DNA of 64,000 nucleotides, taken from contig NZ_VUYU01000005.1 of the NCBI RefSeq assembly GCF_011682065.1, forward strand, positions 326,484-390,483, written 5' to 3'. The notes below the pieces were generated by a model, which saw only the letters and a program-made list of their open reading frames with translations, was not told where the DNA came from and made no database searches. Of the stretch, positions 61,466 to 64,000 are shown one piece after another. Within the stretch, counting starts at the first letter, position 1; the number at the start of each line of letters is the position of its first letter. The DNA is from Massilia rubra. Its GTDB lineage: Bacteria; Pseudomonadota; Gammaproteobacteria; Burkholderiales; Burkholderiaceae_D. A program made the position numbers and the translations under genes.

Positions 61466-62482
61466 TTAAAGACTGTGCATGGCTTCGCGTACGTACGCGA
61501 TCAGCGGCGCGTCGATGCCGGAGCCGGTGCGCAAGCCGGGCTCCATCTCGAAAGCGTGGCGCAGCTTGGCCTGGAGCGCGGGATGGCCCGGCGCCTTGGC
61601 CAGCGACAGGGCCCGCCACTGGCGCGCCAGTGCTTGCACCTCGACGCTGGCGGCTGGCGTGCCTTCGGCCAGGTGATTGCGCAAGGCGCAGATGAGGATG
61701 GGCCAGGTGTCGGTTTGCTTGACGTAGTGCTGGCGCAGCAGGGCCATGTCGGCCGGGCTGCAGTAGTTGGCGTAGATGGCCAGGCGCCGGTGCGCCATGG
61801 CGTGCGAGATGAACTGCATCGCCGCGCGGTCAACCCCGCTGAGAGTGTGCAGGGTGGGCTCGTTCCAGTTCATGGCGTAGAGCTTCATCAGCATGCCTTC
61901 GTCGCCGCCCACGCTCTCCAGCAGGGTGGCAAGCCAGCGTTGCGCGAATGCGCCGGCTTCAGGGCTGTCGGGCGCCAGGCCCCGGGCCATCAGCTCGTGC
62001 AGCGTGGCGGTCAGCTGTGCGTTGGCGCCGCCGCTGCCGCTGTGCTGGCGCCGCGTCTTGAGCGTATGCAGTTCGGCGTCGGTGAAGTAGCGTGCGCTGG
62101 CGGCCATGCGTTCGAGGGCGGCCAGCCAGTTGTCCATCGACGGCTCGTGGCGCTCGTCGAGCTGCGCCTGCAAGTCGCGCAATTGGCCGTGCAGGGCGCT
62201 CGCTTGCGCGATCTGGCGTTCGAGCGACGCGATCTGCTGCGCCACCACCTGCGGCAGGCTGGCGCCGCCGTCGGCCAGCATCGCCTGGATTTGCGTGAGC
62301 GGCAGGTCGAGGCGGCGCAGCGCCTGGATGCGATACAGGCGGGCCACGTCCGCGCTGTCGTACAGGCGGTAGCCGCTGTCCGAGCGGACCGACGGCGTGA
62401 GCAGGGCGATATCGTCGTAATGGCGCAAGGCGCGCACGCTCAAGCCGCTGCGCTTGGCCAGTTGTCCTATTTTCAGTAGCAT
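61466..62482 (-). CDS. MerR-family transcriptional regulator
   Basis: A 338-residue regulator. Residues ~1-70 hold the MerR helix-turn-helix with wing: MLLKIGQLAKRSGLSVRALRHYDDIALLTPSVRSDSGYRLYDSADVARLYRIQALRRLDLPLTQIQAML. A long dimerisation helix (~80-125) follows. The C-terminal ~200 residues are all-helical and ligand-binding-like (TipA type), not the metal-binding form. TGGAG lies 8 bases before 62482. Likely controls the carotenoid oxygenase downstream; inducer unknown. Confidence 0.9.
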   Translation of the reverse strand: MLLKIGQLAKRSGLSVRALRHYDDIALLTPSVRSDSGYRLYDSADVARLYRIQALRRLDLPLTQIQAMLADGGASLPQVVAQQIASLERQIAQASALHGQLRDLQAQLDERHEPSMDNWLAALERMAASARYFTDAELHTLKTRRQHSGSGGANAQLTATLHELMARGLAPDSPEAGAFAQRWLATLLESVGGDEGMLMKLYAMNWNEPTLHTLSGVDRAAMQFISHAMAHRRLAIYANYCSPADMALLRQHYVKQTDTWPILICALRNHLAEGTPAASVEVQALARQWRALSLAKAPGHPALQAKLRHAFEMEPGLRTGSGIDAPLIAYVREAMHSL

Positions 62483-62555
62483 GCCGGTTTCTCCATTTGC
62501 AAGATGGTAAACCGTCACGTAGCGAGAGGGTCAAGCGCAAGCGCAGCAACAGCCT

Positions 62556-62582
62556 GCAAAACCGGGAAAAACCCGGTTTTGC
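62556..62582. terminator. Perfect 11-bp hairpin terminator
   Basis: GCAAAACCGGG-AAAAA-CCCGGTTTTGC. On the minus strand it ends the papain-like protease operon; TTTTGC completes the stem. Confidence 0.75.
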
Positions 62583-62594
62583 AATTCAGGCCAT

Positions 62595-63188
62595 TCAGGT
62601 CGGTCCGTTGATGCTCATGCGCTGCGTGTGCGTCCAGCGATGGTCCGACGCCGACACCGCGGAGTTATAGGTGCGGTAGGTCTGGCCCTCGCCCGGCCAA
62701 GGATCCATGATGTACACGTTGTTCACGCCATTGGCCGTCTCGTACCCGCGTCCCACCATGATGTGCCCACCGCCGTTGCTCCAGCCGTAGCGCATCACGA
62801 ATGGACGATTGGCGTTGATGTCCGATACCACGCTGCTCCACGACGAGGCCACGCTGTATGCGCCGTTCGCCACGCCCCACGCCTTGAGGATGTTCTGCAC
62901 GCTGCCGTTGGAGCCGTACATATTGTTCGGCTGGTTGGCCGGGCTGTTCCAGTTGAAGTAGGTATTCCCGCAGGCGTAGTTCAAGCCGAACGCCCAGTTC
63001 ACGATCTGGCACTGGCTCGGTGTCTTCTTGTAATAGTTCAGCACCGCCTTGCTCGACGCCGACCAGCACCACTGGCTGTGTTCCTGGGTCGTCAGCGGCA
63101 CGCTCAGCGTGCGCCATTGCGCCATGGCTGCCGGCAGCGCCAGCAAAAGTGAGACACCGACGACGATCTTTTTCATATTTGTGTTCAT
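62595..63188 (-). CDS. Exported papain-like cysteine protease (C39/C70-like)
   Basis: A 197-residue secreted peptidase. The start at 63188 follows GGAGA and gives a signal ending PAAMAQ. The catalytic layout is clear: HSQWCWSASS with Cys at residue 41, GGGHIMVGRGYE with His at 142, and MDPWPG with Asp at 162. Relatives of this compact papain fold are found in plant-pathogen effectors (AvrRpt2) and extracellular proteases. It is preceded by the gene at 63222-63968, 33 bases away, probably one operon. Confidence 0.85.
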   Translation of the reverse strand: MNTNMKKIVVGVSLLLALPAAMAQWRTLSVPLTTQEHSQWCWSASSKAVLNYYKKTPSQCQIVNWAFGLNYACGNTYFNWNSPANQPNNMYGSNGSVQNILKAWGVANGAYSVASSWSSVVSDINANRPFVMRYGWSNGGGHIMVGRGYETANGVNNVYIMDPWPGEGQTYRTYNSAVSASDHRWTHTQRMSINGPT

Positions 63189-63221
63189 GTTATCTCCTGA
63201 TTCGTTCTGAGGATGGTCGGC

Positions 63222-63968
63222 TTACTTCGAAGCGTCCAGGTTCTGCTTGACCGCGCTGCGCAGCGGCTGCAGCAGCTCCGCTTCGTCCATCAGGGCGTCG
63301 CCGGCCTTGCCGTCCTTGACGGCGCGCTGTTGCATCAGCAGAGATTCGCGCGCCGAATGCAACGGCGCATAGCGGGTGCGGCCGTCTTCGCGGGCGACCA
63401 CTTCCAGCACGTCGGAGCGCGCCTGGTAGATGCGCACGAAACGCACATTGCTTCGCTCGGCGTCGGCGTAGTAGCCCATCGACGCATCCACATCCTTGGC
63501 CAGCACGGCGGCGCCGTAGGCGACCGTTTCGTAGTTTCCGTTATTGAGTTCCACCGTCGCCATGCCGATCGGACGCTGGTTCAACAGGATGACGAAGCGC
63601 CACTGACCGGTCGCCTTGGCCATCTGTTTCATGCTGCCGCGGCCCGCCAGCAGCTCGTTCGGATCGATCGTGTAGACCGGGAAGCCGTAGCCGATCTTGG
63701 CATCCTTCAGGTCCTGCATGTCGCTGATGTCGAGCGGGAAGTCGACCGGCGCGCCGCTGGCGCCGCGCACCTGCACCTGGTGCGTCACGAACTGGGCGAA
63801 GTCGCGCTGGGCCGCAGCCTGGGCCGCCGCTGCCGCGCGCTTGGGCACCGCCTTGAAGGTGCTGGTCCCATCGGACTGGGCCTGTGCCGGCGCACCGGCC
63901 AGGGCCAGGCTGGCGCCGCACAGCAGGGCGGCGAGCATGGGACGGCATGAGAGCATTTTTGTTTGCAT
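63222..63968 (-). CDS. Exported protein, operon partner of papain-like protease
   Basis: A 248-residue exported protein; AGGAG is well placed before 63968 and the signal ends APAQAQ. The rest is soluble, with LLAGRGSMKQMAKATGQWRFVILLNQRPIGMATVELNNGNYE suggesting a beta-rich domain that could be a chaperone, prodomain or inhibitor for the protease downstream. No Cys except in the signal region. No family named. The start of the window's right end is 32 bases upstream; nothing else is seen there. Confidence 0.65.
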   Translation of the reverse strand: MQTKMLSCRPMLAALLCGASLALAGAPAQAQSDGTSTFKAVPKRAAAAAQAAAQRDFAQFVTHQVQVRGASGAPVDFPLDISDMQDLKDAKIGYGFPVYTIDPNELLAGRGSMKQMAKATGQWRFVILLNQRPIGMATVELNNGNYETVAYGAAVLAKDVDASMGYYADAERSNVRFVRIYQARSDVLEVVAREDGRTRYAPLHSARESLLMQQRAVKDGKAGDALMDEAELLQPLRSAVKQNLDASK

Positions 63969-64000
63969 TATTGACTTCTCCTCACATAGATTGATACGGG

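Noticed and set aside
1-64000. CRISPR array, rRNA genes or transposases
   Set aside because: No regularly spaced repeats, no rRNA-like stretches and no transposase motifs were seen.

Overview
The window is GC-rich, gene-dense DNA from a betaproteobacterium. Gene content and order point to Oxalobacteraceae, close to Massilia, Duganella or Janthinobacterium. The evidence is the gph-trpE-trpG-trpD-trpC block with rpe, apaG and mltA nearby, many exported Ala/Pro-rich proteins, a phosphocholine-type phospholipase C and Cache-type chemoreceptors. The taxon is inferred from gene content, not from rRNA. No rRNA, CRISPR array, transposase or integrase was seen.

Layout. 1-23 kb is mostly secreted, envelope and regulatory genes: a chemoreceptor cut by the left edge, Tat-exported phospholipase C, an HDOD protein, a DUF6351-like lipoprotein, a PQQ-type sugar dehydrogenase, a lipoprotein pair, a CAP-domain protein, a DUF2058 protein, a GlxA-type regulator beside an exported DJ-1/PfpI protein, two paralogous low-complexity exported proteins, an M15-type peptidase, a DUF4424 protein, an old-yellow-enzyme reductase and a SWIM-SNF2 helicase. 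23.3-35 kb looks accessory: a HipA-like kinase gene broken by a frameshift with a coupled partner, an orphan beta-class DNA methyltransferase, a two-TM protein of no firm family, a WGR-DUF4132 giant and a SUFU-like protein. 35-38.2 kb holds a PAS-GAF-GGDEF gene whose stop codon lies in a truncated tRNA-Phe, then two intact tRNA-Phe genes flanking a fasciclin gene. 38.2-45.5 kb holds a UbiH-type monooxygenase, dsbC, a molybdenum hydroxylase operon (small subunit, large subunit, MocA-like cofactor enzyme) and an M61 peptidase.

45.5-51.2 kb (minus strand) is gph, a trp leader peptide with four Trp codons and an attenuator hairpin, trpE, trpG, trpD, lysE-like and trpC. The close rpe-gph spacing usual in betaproteobacteria is broken by about 5.4 kb of accessory genes (51.3-56.6 kb): an intact MGADIH-family gene, a decayed copy of it, a HigBA-type toxin-antitoxin pair with a palindromic operator, and several unrecognised genes. 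56.6-64 kb holds rpe, apaG, a 51-residue membrane protein, mltA, an enoyl-CoA hydratase, a carotenoid oxygenase, a MerR regulator and an exported papain-like protease with a partner protein.

Points most worth checking: an 11-residue motif (VFFWRGFFLDA) ending two unrelated reading frames with only synonymous differences; the frameshifted HipA-like module; the duplicated and decayed MGADIH genes; the tRNA-Phe remnant that ends a diguanylate cyclase gene; a 158-bp near-perfect palindrome; and three very short genes or leaders (18387, 50484, 57970).
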